A stretch of DNA of 62,625 nucleotides from DASZHA01 sp049644325 (GTDB lineage Bacteria > Chloroflexota > Dormibacteria > DASZGP01). Positions within the stretch are counted from its first letter, which is position 1; every line of letters starts with the position of its first letter. The stretch spans positions 1-62,625 of the forward strand of contig JBARRR010000103.1 of assembly GCA_049644325.1 (NCBI GenBank), written 5' to 3'. Shown here one piece after another: positions 42,160 to 50,526 of this stretch. The position numbers and the translations under genes are program-made. The notes under the pieces are model-generated. The model searched no databases and was not told where the DNA came from. It worked only from the letters and a program-made list of their open reading frames with translations.

Positions 42160-42945
42160 ATGCCTCCAGCCGCTGACAACAAAGCCCGGGTCCACCTCGT
42201 CGGCGCCGGCCCGGGCGACCCCGAATTGCTGACGGTGCGCGCCGCCAGGCTGCTCGATGCCGCCGACGTGGTGTTCCACGACCACCTCGTCCCGCAGGCC
42301 ATCCTGCGGCTGGCAGCGGACGCCGAGCTGGTCCCCGTGGGCCACCGGCGGGGCGGCCCGAAGCCGGATGTCAGCCAGGTGGCCGGGCTGATGGCCACCC
42401 GGGCGCTGGCCGGCGAGCTCGTGGTTCGCCTCAAAGGTGGCGATCCCTACCTCTTCGGGCGGGGCGCGGAGGAAGCGGCCGCGCTGCTGGAGCGCGGCAT
42501 CGCCTATGAGATGGTCCCCGGGGTCAGCTCGGCCTTGGCCGCGCCTGCCGCGGCCGGCATCCCCCTCACCCACCGCGAGCTGGCCAGCTCGGTGACCATC
42601 GTCACCGGCCACGAGCGGGAGGGCAAGGGGCGTGTGCGCTGGGACCAGCTGGCCAGCGGCGCCGACACCCTGGTCGTCCTGATGGGCGCCACCAAGCTCC
42701 GTCAGCTGACACGGAGCATCATCCTGGCGGGCCGGCCGGCGACCACGCCGGCGGCGGTGGTGATGGCGGCGACGCGGCCGGAGCAGCGCCAGGTGTTTGC
42801 CACTCTGGCCGGTATCGCCGACGCTGCCGAGCATGCGGGGATCACTTCGCCGGCGGTCCTGGTGGTGGGCGAGGTGGCGAGCCTCTCCAATGTGCTGGCC
42901 GCACCCGCGCTGTCGGAGCTGGCCCTGTCCGCCGCCGGCGGCTGA
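42160..42945 (+). CDS. cobA: Uroporphyrinogen-III C-methyltransferase
   Basis: This 261-residue SAM enzyme makes precorrin-2, the precursor of siroheme and cobalamin. It shows VHLVGAGPGDPELLTVRA (SUMT signature 1), then VRLKGGDPYLFGRG and VPGVSSALAAPAAAGIPLTHR (signature 2 region). No uroporphyrinogen synthase domain is fused. It is divergent from the sulfate reduction genes, where the met8-like enzyme continues the siroheme path. ATG 42160 is preferred over 42153. QueG upstream in the window also needs cobalamin, but a siroheme role is the closer fit. Confidence 0.95.
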   Translation: MPPAADNKARVHLVGAGPGDPELLTVRAARLLDAADVVFHDHLVPQAILRLAADAELVPVGHRRGGPKPDVSQVAGLMATRALAGELVVRLKGGDPYLFGRGAEEAAALLERGIAYEMVPGVSSALAAPAAAGIPLTHRELASSVTIVTGHEREGKGRVRWDQLASGADTLVVLMGATKLRQLTRSIILAGRPATTPAAVVMAATRPEQRQVFATLAGIADAAEHAGITSPAVLVVGEVASLSNVLAAPALSELALSAAGG

Positions 42946-43008
42946 AAGGCCGCCCCGCCGCTGCTGGTGAAGAACGGCTAAGACGCTGGCAGCCCGAGAA
43001 TCGCGGGC

Positions 43009-43014
43009 TACTAT
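43009..43014 (+). promoter_or_regulatory. -10 box TACTAT upstream of kinase-Tad operon
   Basis: TACTATAGG follows a short inverted repeat (AGCCCG at 42991-42996 with CGGGCT at 43004-43009). Transcription would start about 25 nt before the kinase TTG, leaving room for the GGGCGGGG ribosome-binding site at 43035-43042. Confidence 0.45.
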
Positions 43015-43045
43015 AGGCCCCTGATGACTGCACTGGGCGGGGCCG

Positions 43046-45121
43046 TTGCCTGAGCTAGCCGGGATCGAGTTCGTCCAGACCATCGGCCGCGGCGCGATGG
43101 GCGCGGTCTACCTGGCCCGGCAGACGGCCCTCAACCGGTACGTGGCCGCCAAGCAGATCCTGGGCGCCTGGAACGGCGACCCTGAGATGCTGGCCCGCTT
43201 CCAGCGGGAGGCGCGCGCCCTGGCGCAGATGAACCACCCCAACGTCGTTGGCATCTACGACCTGACGACCGCGGGCAACGACCTCTTCATGATCATGGAG
43301 TACGTCCGCGGCCCCTCGCTACGTCAGCTGATGGACAAGCAGCAGCTGACGGTCTCGCAGGCGCTGCGCACCCTGGGCGACATCTCGGCCGCGCTCGAAT
43401 ACGCCAGCAAGCTCGGCGTCGTTCACCGCGACCTCAAGCCCGGCAACGTCTTCGTCACCGTCGCCGGCAGCTCCAAGCTGGGCGACTTCGGCCTGGTCAA
43501 GATGGTGTCGGCGCAGTCGAACTTCCAGACCCAGGCCGGGACCATCCTTGGCACCCCCGCCTACATGTCGCCGGAGCAGGCCGAGGGCAAGGCCGACATC
43601 GACCAGCGCACGGACGTCTACTCGCTGGCGGTGATGGCATATGAGCTCCTCACCGGCAGGCTGCCGTTCCCCTCCATCCCCGGCAACATCATGGCCAGCC
43701 TCGACGCCCACATCTCGCAGCCGCCGCCGAAGCCAACAGACATCGTCCCGGGCTTCCCCAAGCGCGTCGAGGCGGCGCTGCTCGAGGGCCTGGCCAAGGA
43801 CCCGAAGAAGAGACCCGCCTCCGCGGGCCAGCTGTGGCAGAAGATACAATCCGCCGCCGCCAAGGATTGGCCGGGCTGGGAAAAGGACTCCGACCTGGCC
43901 GCCATGGCCTTGGCCGCGGCTCCCCCCGCCCCCCCGCCACTGCCGGCGCCAGGAACGCCCTCGGTGGCGCCCGCCGCCGCCGCGGAGACCGCCATGAGCC
44001 AGCCGCCAGGGGCGTACGGCGCTCCGACTGATCCGCCGCCGATGGCGCCACCGCCGCCGTCGACTGGCACATCGCCACCCCTCTCGTCGATCCCGGCGTC
44101 GATGCCCGTGATGGCTCCCCCGGCAGCGCCCCCTATGGCACCTCCCCCGGCCAGCACGGGGACACCGCCAACCCCGGGACCTGCGCCCGACGAAACGATG
44201 GTCAGACCCGCCGCCGCCGCCGACGAGACCATGGTGCGACCATCGCTCGCGGACGAGACCGCCGTGCAACCACCGCTGCCAGACGAGACCATGGTTCGGC
44301 CTCCGCTGGTGGACGAGACCGTGGTCCAACCACCGCTGCCAGACGAGACCATGGTTCGGCCTCCGCTGGCCGACGAAACCATGGTCCATCCGGTGCCCCC
44401 GGCCGGCGGCGCAAGCCTGGACGAAACCGTCGCCCTGCCCAATGCCCCCGCGGCACCCGGCGGTCCGGGGGCAACCCCGCCGCCCCCGGCACCGGGCGCT
44501 ACACCGTCAGCGCCGACCTTCGCCCCCCTGCCGCCGACGTCGACCCCTGCATCGATGGCGCCTCCGCTGGCGACAACCGCACCACCTGTCGCTCCCATGT
44601 CGGCGCCGCCGGCCGGCCCGGCCAGCGGCTCATGGGCTGCGCCCCAGGTGGAGACGCCGGTCTACAAGCCGCCGCCGACCAAGAGCCGCCGCCGCGGGGG
44701 TTTCGGCCGTTTCCTACTCATCCTGGTGCTGCTCCTGATCATCGTGGTTGCCGGCGCCGGGGCATTCCTGTTCCTCACCGGCGGCAACCTCTTCGGCCCT
44801 GGCACGCCGCTGTCCGTTTCGTCGGTGAACACCACCGTCAACCCAAGCTCGGGCAAGTGCCCCAGCTCCAAATACGTCTTCAGCGGCAAGGTCCACACCA
44901 ACGGCGCCGGCGGCGACATCACCTACCAGTGGGTCAAGCCGGACGGCACCGCCACAGATCCAGCGGTTGCGACCATCAAGAAGGGCGACACCGACGCGGT
45001 CGCCACCCTGGAGTTCACCTTCCAGGGCAACGGCAGCGCCGAGGGTGACGCTGTACTCCGCGTGCTCAAACCGACAAACTTGAGCTCGCAAGCCGCGCAC
45101 ATCACATACACCTGCCCCTGA
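43046..45121 (+). CDS. Transmembrane Ser/Thr protein kinase with eight DET-motif repeats
   Basis: This 691-residue kinase has the Hanks motifs GRGAMGAVY, AAKQIL (ATP lysine), HRDLKPGN, DFG and GTPAYMSPEQ in residues 1-270. A Pro/Ala-rich juxtamembrane linker follows. Residues 382 to about 465 contain eight DET-type motifs, mostly DETMV or DETVV followed by R/Q/H-P. One membrane helix lies at about 556-578 after RRRGGFGR. The external C-terminus (about 110 residues) looks Ig-like and has paired cysteines; there are no PASTA repeats. The TTG start 43046 has GGGCGGGG upstream. It stands first in the Tad operon, 10 bp before the TadZ-like gene. Its linker repeats resemble the ETTSVF phosphorylation site of mycobacterial GarA, suggesting autophosphorylation and FHA recruitment. 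Confidence 0.93.
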   Translation: MPELAGIEFVQTIGRGAMGAVYLARQTALNRYVAAKQILGAWNGDPEMLARFQREARALAQMNHPNVVGIYDLTTAGNDLFMIMEYVRGPSLRQLMDKQQLTVSQALRTLGDISAALEYASKLGVVHRDLKPGNVFVTVAGSSKLGDFGLVKMVSAQSNFQTQAGTILGTPAYMSPEQAEGKADIDQRTDVYSLAVMAYELLTGRLPFPSIPGNIMASLDAHISQPPPKPTDIVPGFPKRVEAALLEGLAKDPKKRPASAGQLWQKIQSAAAKDWPGWEKDSDLAAMALAAAPPAPPPLPAPGTPSVAPAAAAETAMSQPPGAYGAPTDPPPMAPPPPSTGTSPPLSSIPASMPVMAPPAAPPMAPPPASTGTPPTPGPAPDETMVRPAAAADETMVRPSLADETAVQPPLPDETMVRPPLVDETVVQPPLPDETMVRPPLADETMVHPVPPAGGASLDETVALPNAPAAPGGPGATPPPPAPGATPSAPTFAPLPPTSTPASMAPPLATTAPPVAPMSAPPAGPASGSWAAPQVETPVYKPPPTKSRRRGGFGRFLLILVLLLIIVVAGAGAFLFLTGGNLFGPGTPLSVSSVNTTVNPSSGKCPSSKYVFSGKVHTNGAGGDITYQWVKPDGTATDPAVATIKKGDTDAVATLEFTFQGNGSAEGDAVLRVLKPTNLSSQAAHITYTCP
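44189..44440 (+). repeat. In-frame repeat block encoding eight DET-type threonine motifs
   Basis: The block encodes DETMVRP, DETMVRP, DETAVQP, DETMVRP, DETVVQP, DETMVRP, DETMVHP and DETVALP at intervals of about 10 residues in the central part, in the kinase juxtamembrane linker. DNA units of about 30 bp are near-identical in the middle. The acidic-acidic-Thr-x-Val pattern is conserved while the spacers drift, which points to selection on the motif. Confidence 0.8.
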
Positions 45122-45131
45122 GGAGGAGAAA

Positions 45132-46373
45132 ATGCCCGAAAGAGTCGTAGCCTACGCCGCCAGCCCCACCCGCCTGGTGCGCGTGGTGGGTGAGCAGAAC
45201 GCCCTGGGCAACCAGGTGATGGCCGCCTTCCTCAACCCCCACACCGCGCACGGCTTCCTCACGCGCAATCCGTACCCGGTTGTAGGCGACCCGCTTGACG
45301 GCTTCGAGGTTGCGCCGGCGGCCGGCCCGGTGGCGGAGCCGCTGGCGGCGCCTGGCTTCCCTGCCCCCGAGCAAACCGCGGTCTACGCTCCCGAGGTGGT
45401 GGCAGACGCGGCCGCGACCGACCCCGCGGCCCCGGTCGAGACCCCCGGGTTTGCGCCAGCGGCGGCGCCCGCCTTCACGCCCCCGCCCCCCTCGGCTGCC
45501 CCGCCGCCGATGATGCCGGTGGGCGCCGTCCAGGCGGTCACGCCCCGGGCGACCGGCGGACCGGGACAGGTGTTCGCGGTCTACAGTCCGCGTGGCGGAT
45601 CCGGCACCAGCCTGCTGGCGGCCACAATGGCGTCGCGGATTGCCCAGGACCCGGCGCTCCGCGTCCTCCTGGTCGACCTCGACCTCCAGAATGGCAGCCA
45701 GTCCTACTTCTTCGACGTAACCGAGCAGAAGCGCTGCAGCGTGCTCGGACTCAAGCCGCTGATCGACGAGATCCTGGTCAAGGTCGACGGTGACCTCACC
45801 CGGGTGGTGGCCGAGGCGCCCTCGGTGATCTCCGACGAGATCCTGATGGCCAAGACGTTCGACCGGGACAACCTGCACGTCCTGGTGGCCCTCGACGACC
45901 CGGCGGCGATCGACGACTACGTCGACCCCAGTTCCCACATGGAGGCGCTGATGTCGGTGCTGGGCAACAGCTTCGACGTTGTCGTGCTCGACCTGCCCAA
46001 CACCGTCGACCAGTTCACGGCCCCGGCGCTGTTCCGGTCCGACCGCATCGTTGTCGTCACCCCGGACGACATCCCCAGCCAGATCAAGGTGGCCCGCATG
46101 CTCAACCTGGTGCTGGCGCCGATGATCGAGGCCCGTGAGATGGCGCTCCAGGAGCGGTGCTTCCTGGTCGTCAACCGAAGCAGCAAGAAGAAGCTCGAGG
46201 TGCCGATGCCGATCGGGATCGCGGCCTCGCTGCCCGACGACAAGAAGTTCGTTGAGAGCTTCGCCGAGAAGCACCAGCCGTTCGCCAAGTCGAGCAGCTC
46301 CAACTACCCCAAGGCGGTGGCGCAGCTGGCCACCTTCCTGGGTGCGGGGCCGGCGGGCCAGGGCAAGAAGTAG
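45132..46373 (+). CDS. tadZ: TadZ/CpaE-like pilus-assembly MinD-family ATPase
   Basis: This 413-residue protein has a Pro/Ala-rich N-terminal 135 residues, then a MinD/ParA-like domain. The deviant Walker A is YSPRGGSGTSLLAA, where the classical GKGGxGKT lysines are partly replaced, and the next motif is LLVDLDLQNGS. VVVLDLPN and VTPDDIPSQIK follow. CpaE/TadZ marks the site of Tad pilus assembly. The N-terminal part carries EQTAVYAP at residues 80-87, close to the DET motifs of the kinase and the ETAV motifs of the FHA protein. A strong AGGAGGAG precedes ATG 45132. The gene lies between the kinase and tadA. Confidence 0.87.
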   Translation: MPERVVAYAASPTRLVRVVGEQNALGNQVMAAFLNPHTAHGFLTRNPYPVVGDPLDGFEVAPAAGPVAEPLAAPGFPAPEQTAVYAPEVVADAAATDPAAPVETPGFAPAAAPAFTPPPPSAAPPPMMPVGAVQAVTPRATGGPGQVFAVYSPRGGSGTSLLAATMASRIAQDPALRVLLVDLDLQNGSQSYFFDVTEQKRCSVLGLKPLIDEILVKVDGDLTRVVAEAPSVISDEILMAKTFDRDNLHVLVALDDPAAIDDYVDPSSHMEALMSVLGNSFDVVVLDLPNTVDQFTAPALFRSDRIVVVTPDDIPSQIKVARMLNLVLAPMIEAREMALQERCFLVVNRSSKKKLEVPMPIGIAASLPDDKKFVESFAEKHQPFAKSSSSNYPKAVAQLATFLGAGPAGQGKK

Positions 46374-46443
46374 CCGGGGTACCGACGGACGACGGCGTAT
46401 CCTAAGGGCCACCAACCGGCCCTGCAAGCGTGAGGAAGTACTG

Positions 46444-47766
46444 ATGGGAGTCAATCGATATATTCGCCGGCCCGGAGCCGAGGCGCCGGCCGCCGCGCCG
46501 GCGAAGCCGCGTGCGGCCGCCGCCCCGCGTGACCTGACCCCAATCAAGGCCGAGATCCGCCGCCGTGTCCTCGACGAGCAGCTCGCCGATCCCCAGTTCG
46601 CCGAGCTGGTCAAGACCAAGCCGGAGCGAGCCAAGCGGGAGCTCTCGGAAGTTGTCATGCGCCTGATGGACGAGTACGCCCTGGGCGTCGAGGATCGCAA
46701 GACCGTCGTAGGCTACATCACCGACAACATCTTCGGCTTCGGCCCACTCGAGGACCTGCTCCGCGACGAGACGATCACCGAGATCATCGTCAGCGGGCCC
46801 AAGCGGGTGTTCATCGAGCAGAAGGGCAAGCTCCGCCCCACCAACATCGTCTTCGAGGACAACTCCCACCTCGACCAGATCGTGCAGGTCATCCTGCGAC
46901 CCCTGAACCGGCCGGCCAACGAGTCCAACCCATTGGTCAACGGCCGCCTGCCTGACGGCAGCCGCGTCAACGTGGTCATGCCGCCGCTGGCCATCGACGG
47001 GATCTCGGTCAATATCCGAAAGTTCAGCAAGGACAAGCTGGGCGTCACCCAGCTGGTGGAGATGGGCGCCCTGACCCAGGACCTCGCCGACTGGTGCAGC
47101 CGCGCCGTCGAGGGTCGCATGAACGTGCTGGTCTCGGGCGGCACCGGCTCCGGGAAGACGACGCTCTTGAACATCCTCTCCAGCTTCATCCCCGACGACC
47201 AGCACGTGATCACGATCGAGGACGCCGCCGAGCTGCAGCTGCGCCACCCGTTCATCAAGCGGCTTGAGGCGCGGCCGGCCAACCTTTCGGGCCAGGGGGA
47301 GGTCAGCATCCGCGACCTGGTCAAGAACGCGCTGCGCATGCGGCCCGACCGGATCGTCGTCGGCGAGTGTCGAGGCGAGGAGGCCTTCGACATGATGACG
47401 GCGATGAACACCGGCCACGACGGCTCCCTCTCGACCATCCACGCCAACAGCCCCTATGACACCATCAGCCGCCTGGAGACAATGGTGCTGATGGCGAAGG
47501 AGCTGCCGATACCCGCCATCCGCAAGCAGATCGCCAGCGCCATCAACCTGATCGTGCAGACATCGCGCCTCAGCGACGGCACACGCAAGGTCATCGAGGT
47601 GGCCGAGATCACAGGCATCGACGACCGTGGGGAGGTCATGCTGGACACCATCTTCCAGTTCAAGCGCACGGGCCAGAACGCCGAGGGGAAGTTCGTTGGA
47701 GAGTTCACCCGGGTCAAGGACCCGGCGGACTGCGAGGAGAAGATTCGACTGGAACTGGGGCACTGA
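46444..47766 (+). CDS. tadA: Tad secretion ATPase TadA/CpaF
   Basis: This 440-residue hexameric ATPase powers pilin polymerisation. It shows the N-terminal CpaF domain (FGPLEDLLRDETITEI), Walker A VSGGTGSGKTTLL, the Asp box ITIEDAAELQL, Walker B RIVVGECRGEEAFDMM and the His box GSLSTIHANS. ATG 46444 follows GAGGAAG. The frame is open upstream only as a shadow of tadZ. A 136-bp gap precedes tadB. Confidence 0.97.
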   Translation: MGVNRYIRRPGAEAPAAAPAKPRAAAAPRDLTPIKAEIRRRVLDEQLADPQFAELVKTKPERAKRELSEVVMRLMDEYALGVEDRKTVVGYITDNIFGFGPLEDLLRDETITEIIVSGPKRVFIEQKGKLRPTNIVFEDNSHLDQIVQVILRPLNRPANESNPLVNGRLPDGSRVNVVMPPLAIDGISVNIRKFSKDKLGVTQLVEMGALTQDLADWCSRAVEGRMNVLVSGGTGSGKTTLLNILSSFIPDDQHVITIEDAAELQLRHPFIKRLEARPANLSGQGEVSIRDLVKNALRMRPDRIVVGECRGEEAFDMMTAMNTGHDGSLSTIHANSPYDTISRLETMVLMAKELPIPAIRKQIASAINLIVQTSRLSDGTRKVIEVAEITGIDDRGEVMLDTIFQFKRTGQNAEGKFVGEFTRVKDPADCEEKIRLELGH

Positions 47767-47902
47767 CAGGGTAAGAGTCCAACCGCCTTCGGGCGATATA
47801 TCATGGGCGCCGATCGCCAGCCTGCAAGCGCAAATAAGGGGATAAACGCCAGATGGTAGATGTACGCGGCAGCGCACCGCGACCAGATGGGAGGCTCGAG
47901 AC
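47767..47902 (+). other. Intergenic leader between tadA and tadB
   Basis: This 136-bp stretch holds a small CGCC-TTCG-GGCG tetraloop hairpin near 47784-47795 just after tadA and a GGGAGG ribosome-binding site before tadB. The hairpin may set mRNA stability. Nothing else is recognised. Confidence 0.3.
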
Positions 47903-48850
47903 ATGTTGTTGATCATCGGCATGGTGCTGGCGGCGATCGGGTTGATCTACCTGGTCCTCAGCGCGGTGCTTCCCATCATGCAGTCGTCGCGAACCGACCC
48001 GTACACCGCCTACACCGGCGCCGGCCAGGCCGCGGGCGCGGCTCAGCCGGCGGAGTACGTCAGTCCCACCGAGGCCATCCTCGGCGTGGTTTGGCGGGGC
48101 ATGGGCGACAGCAAGTTCAAACGCCGCGTGGCCGTGGGGCCGACGTTCCACTGGGGGACGCTGCTGGACCGGATGCTGGCCGGCGCCCTGCTCGGCGGCG
48201 GGGTGGGGCTGATCATCTTCGCGCAGCCCCTGATCGCGGCGATCGCCCTCGTCGCGGTGCCGGTCATCCTCTACTTCCTGGCAAGTCGCCGGGCCAAGGC
48301 CTACGAGCAGAAGTTCCTGATCCAGCTGCCCAACGCACTTTTGCTGATCTCCAGCGCAATGGCCGCTGGCCGCAACTTCGTCAACGCCCTGGAGGCCACA
48401 ACCCCCAACCTCGCGGATCCAATCAGGAGCGAGCTGATCACCCTCGGCAACCGCATCTCGTCGCTGAGGGTGACCGAGGCCCAGGCCTTCGAGATGTGGG
48501 CGGAGCGGCTACCCTACCCCGAGCTTCACACCATCAGCTCGGCGCTGGCGATCGGCAACCAGGTCGGTCTTGAGACCTTCATGCTCCTGCGCAGCCTGAG
48601 CAGCTCGATCCAGGACGAAATCCGGGGACGCAATGAGCTCGAGGCGCTGACCAGCCAGGTGAAGTCGACCGCCACGGTGGTCTCTTACCTGCCCCTGATC
48701 TTTGTCCTGCTGATCTACCTTATAACCCCCAAGTTTGTGACCCCGCTCTTCACGACGGTGGTGGGCATTATCGTCATCATCATCGCGGTGGGGATGAACT
48801 ACGCCAGCCGGCTTTGGACGCGCCGCATCCTCAAGAGGATTGAGGCATGA
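47903..48850 (+). CDS. tadB: Tad pilus inner-membrane platform protein TadB
   Basis: This 315-residue protein has an N-terminal helix, two further helices around residues 95-125, a GspF/T2SSF domain (LPNALLLISSAMAAGRNFVNALE and then RGRNELEALTSQVKSTATVV) and C-terminal helices. It forms the membrane platform together with TadC. ATG 47903 follows GGGAGG. The stop overlaps the tadC start in an ATGA. Confidence 0.92.
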   Translation: MLLIIGMVLAAIGLIYLVLSAVLPIMQSSRTDPYTAYTGAGQAAGAAQPAEYVSPTEAILGVVWRGMGDSKFKRRVAVGPTFHWGTLLDRMLAGALLGGGVGLIIFAQPLIAAIALVAVPVILYFLASRRAKAYEQKFLIQLPNALLLISSAMAAGRNFVNALEATTPNLADPIRSELITLGNRISSLRVTEAQAFEMWAERLPYPELHTISSALAIGNQVGLETFMLLRSLSSSIQDEIRGRNELEALTSQVKSTATVVSYLPLIFVLLIYLITPKFVTPLFTTVVGIIVIIIAVGMNYASRLWTRRILKRIEA

Positions 48851-49731
48851 GCGACATCCTGCTGCTGGTCGCCGTCGTCGTCGGGCTGGTCATCGTGGTG
48901 GTGGCGATCCTCGTGATCGGACGGCGCCGCTCGAGGAGTTCGTACAAGGCCGAGGCGGAACTGGTCGACCCCGACAAGAAGGCGGTCCTGCGGCTCAAGG
49001 CACAGGCCAAGAACCTGCCCGCGATTCCGCTCTTTGTCCAGGTCGTCAACCGCAGCGATATCCCCAGGCAGCTGGAGCAGGCGGACGTCGCCCACGAGGT
49101 CACGGTCGAGGATGTCGCCCGCATGAAGCTGCTTCTGATGCTGCTGTTTGGCGTCGCCGGCGCCGTCCTGGGCGGCCTGCTCTTCAACCCCCTGCTGATC
49201 GTCATCTTCGCGGTCACCGGGGCCGTGGTCGGCTTCCTCGGCCCCGACTCGACGATCAAGCAGGCGGCCACCTTGCGCCAGAACAAGCTGAGCCGTGCGC
49301 TTCCGCTCGCGCTCGAGGTCATCGGCCTGGCGGTGGAGCGCACCTCGATCGATGCCGGCATCGCCTACTACTGCCAGTTCTTCTCCGGCGAGGTCCTGGC
49401 CCAGGAGCTGGGGTACGCCAACCAGCGCGTGGTCCAGCTCAAGGAGCGACTGGACGTCGCCATGAGCGAGCTGCTGCGCAAGAACCGCAACGACGACCTC
49501 TCGTTCCTGGTGGCCGCCGTGGGCCAGGCCACCCAGGTCGGCGGCCGCGACCTCAAGGCGATGCTGCAGGGCCAGTCGACCGAGCTGCGCATCAAGCGGG
49601 AGCAGGAGGTCAAGGCGCGTTCACTGCGGGCGCCAGTGCTCATGACCTTCCCGACGATGCTCAACATGATGGCGCTGCTGGTGATCCTCGGCAGCCTGGC
49701 ATTCCTCCAGATCGGCGCCTCAAGCAGGTAG
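48847..49731 (+). CDS. tadC: Tad pilus inner-membrane platform protein TadC
   Basis: This 294-residue protein has an N-terminal helix, a pair of central helices (about residues 95-135) and a GspF-type domain with KLSRALPLALEVIGLAVERT and TQVGGRDLKAMLQGQSTELR, ending in a C-terminal helix. It pairs with TadB as usual in Tad loci. It is coupled to tadB by ATGA overlap, and the pilin gene follows 7 bp later. Confidence 0.92.
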   Translation: MSDILLLVAVVVGLVIVVVAILVIGRRRSRSSYKAEAELVDPDKKAVLRLKAQAKNLPAIPLFVQVVNRSDIPRQLEQADVAHEVTVEDVARMKLLLMLLFGVAGAVLGGLLFNPLLIVIFAVTGAVVGFLGPDSTIKQAATLRQNKLSRALPLALEVIGLAVERTSIDAGIAYYCQFFSGEVLAQELGYANQRVVQLKERLDVAMSELLRKNRNDDLSFLVAAVGQATQVGGRDLKAMLQGQSTELRIKREQEVKARSLRAPVLMTFPTMLNMMALLVILGSLAFLQIGASSR

Positions 49732-49738
49732 AACGGGG

Positions 49739-49996
49739 ATGCGGCACCGGCGACGCGTTATGGGATCGTCGATGGCCCAGCGTGGTCAAGCGATGATGGA
49801 GTATTCGCTGATCTCGCTGACCGTAGTGCTGGGGTTCGCCGTCGCCTACTATGCCGGCCTCACCGACGTCTGGACCCGCACCCTCAACGACTCGGTCAAC
49901 AGCTACTACATCACCGTGCCCATCGACTGCACCGACGGGGTCACGCCGTGCGTCCAGCACCTGACTGACATCAACTTCCAGTACCAGCATCGATGA
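49739..49996 (+). CDS. flp: Flp-type major pilin candidate
   Basis: This 85-residue protein shows the Flp prepilin pattern: a short basic leader, a Gly in RGQAMMEYSLI with Glu-Tyr at +5/+6, and one hydrophobic helix (about residues 22-42). The Flp motif GxxxxEY, cut by a TadV-type peptidase after Gly, is fully met. The C-terminal part has two cysteines (DCTDGVTPC) that could form a disulfide. The ATG could be 49739, 49760 or 49772. No prepilin peptidase is in the window. Confidence 0.75.
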   Translation: MRHRRRVMGSSMAQRGQAMMEYSLISLTVVLGFAVAYYAGLTDVWTRTLNDSVNSYYITVPIDCTDGVTPCVQHLTDINFQYQHR

Positions 49997-50526
49997 GGCG
50001 TCGCCAGCCCAACCAATCGTCTGGACAAGCGATGGTGGAATTCGCCCTGGTCCTTCCGCTGCTCCTGGTCATCATCTTCATCTGCATCGGCACCGCGTTT
50101 CTCTACGCTCTGCGGATCGCCGAACACAAAGCCGCGTACGACGCCGCCCGGTACGTCGCCAAGGTGACGAACGCCAAACTGGATGCGGGCGACATTACCG
50201 GCAAGGCCACCGACACGTACCCCACAGCCCAGGGCGCGGCCCAGGACGTGGTCGATTTCGACTACCAGGGCTCTGGGCCCAACCGCGGTTCCGCGGTGAT
50301 GAAGGCGTTCGGCACCCATCCCCAGGTCACCTCGGTCAAGACCGGGCCTGATGCCGGGGGCCCCGCCGGCTACCACACCGTCGAGTCCGTCGAGGTGACC
50401 ATCACCTACAAGATCCAGAACATACCCGGCTGGGACTACCTTGCCGCCATCTACGGCAGCAGCAGCGTAAACGGCAAGGACCTCACCGAGCAGGGCGTGG
50501 CCGCCCGCGTGGTCAACCAGTACTGA
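49993..50526 (+). CDS. tadE: TadE-like pseudopilin
   Basis: This 177-residue protein starts with SSGQAMVEFALVLPLLLVIIF, the TadE-like motif (GxxxVEFA followed by a helix), and a soluble C-terminal domain. TadE proteins are processed minor pilins. The ATG overlaps the flp stop (ATGA) and the stop overlaps the next gene (TGATG), giving tight coupling. Confidence 0.88.
   Translation: MRRRQPNQSSGQAMVEFALVLPLLLVIIFICIGTAFLYALRIAEHKAAYDAARYVAKVTNAKLDAGDITGKATDTYPTAQGAAQDVVDFDYQGSGPNRGSAVMKAFGTHPQVTSVKTGPDAGGPAGYHTVESVEVTITYKIQNIPGWDYLAAIYGSSSVNGKDLTEQGVAARVVNQY

Noticed and set aside
44189..44440. A CRISPR or tandem DNA repeat
   Set aside because: Repeats are in frame, encode a conserved peptide motif, and have no unique spacers of fixed length.
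43046..45121. PknB-type kinase with PASTA domains
   Set aside because: The external part is one short Ig-like domain with no PASTA repeats, so a muropeptide-sensing role is not supported.
46765..46776. RDETITE in the Tad ATPase as another DET phospho-motif
   Set aside because: It lies in a conserved folded part of CpaF proteins and lacks Val at +2, so I do not count it in the phospho-motif set.
47860..48573. A 237-codon frame overlapping the start of tadB
   Set aside because: It is an alternate-frame shadow with no domain features; tadB has the GspF fold and a good ribosome-binding site.
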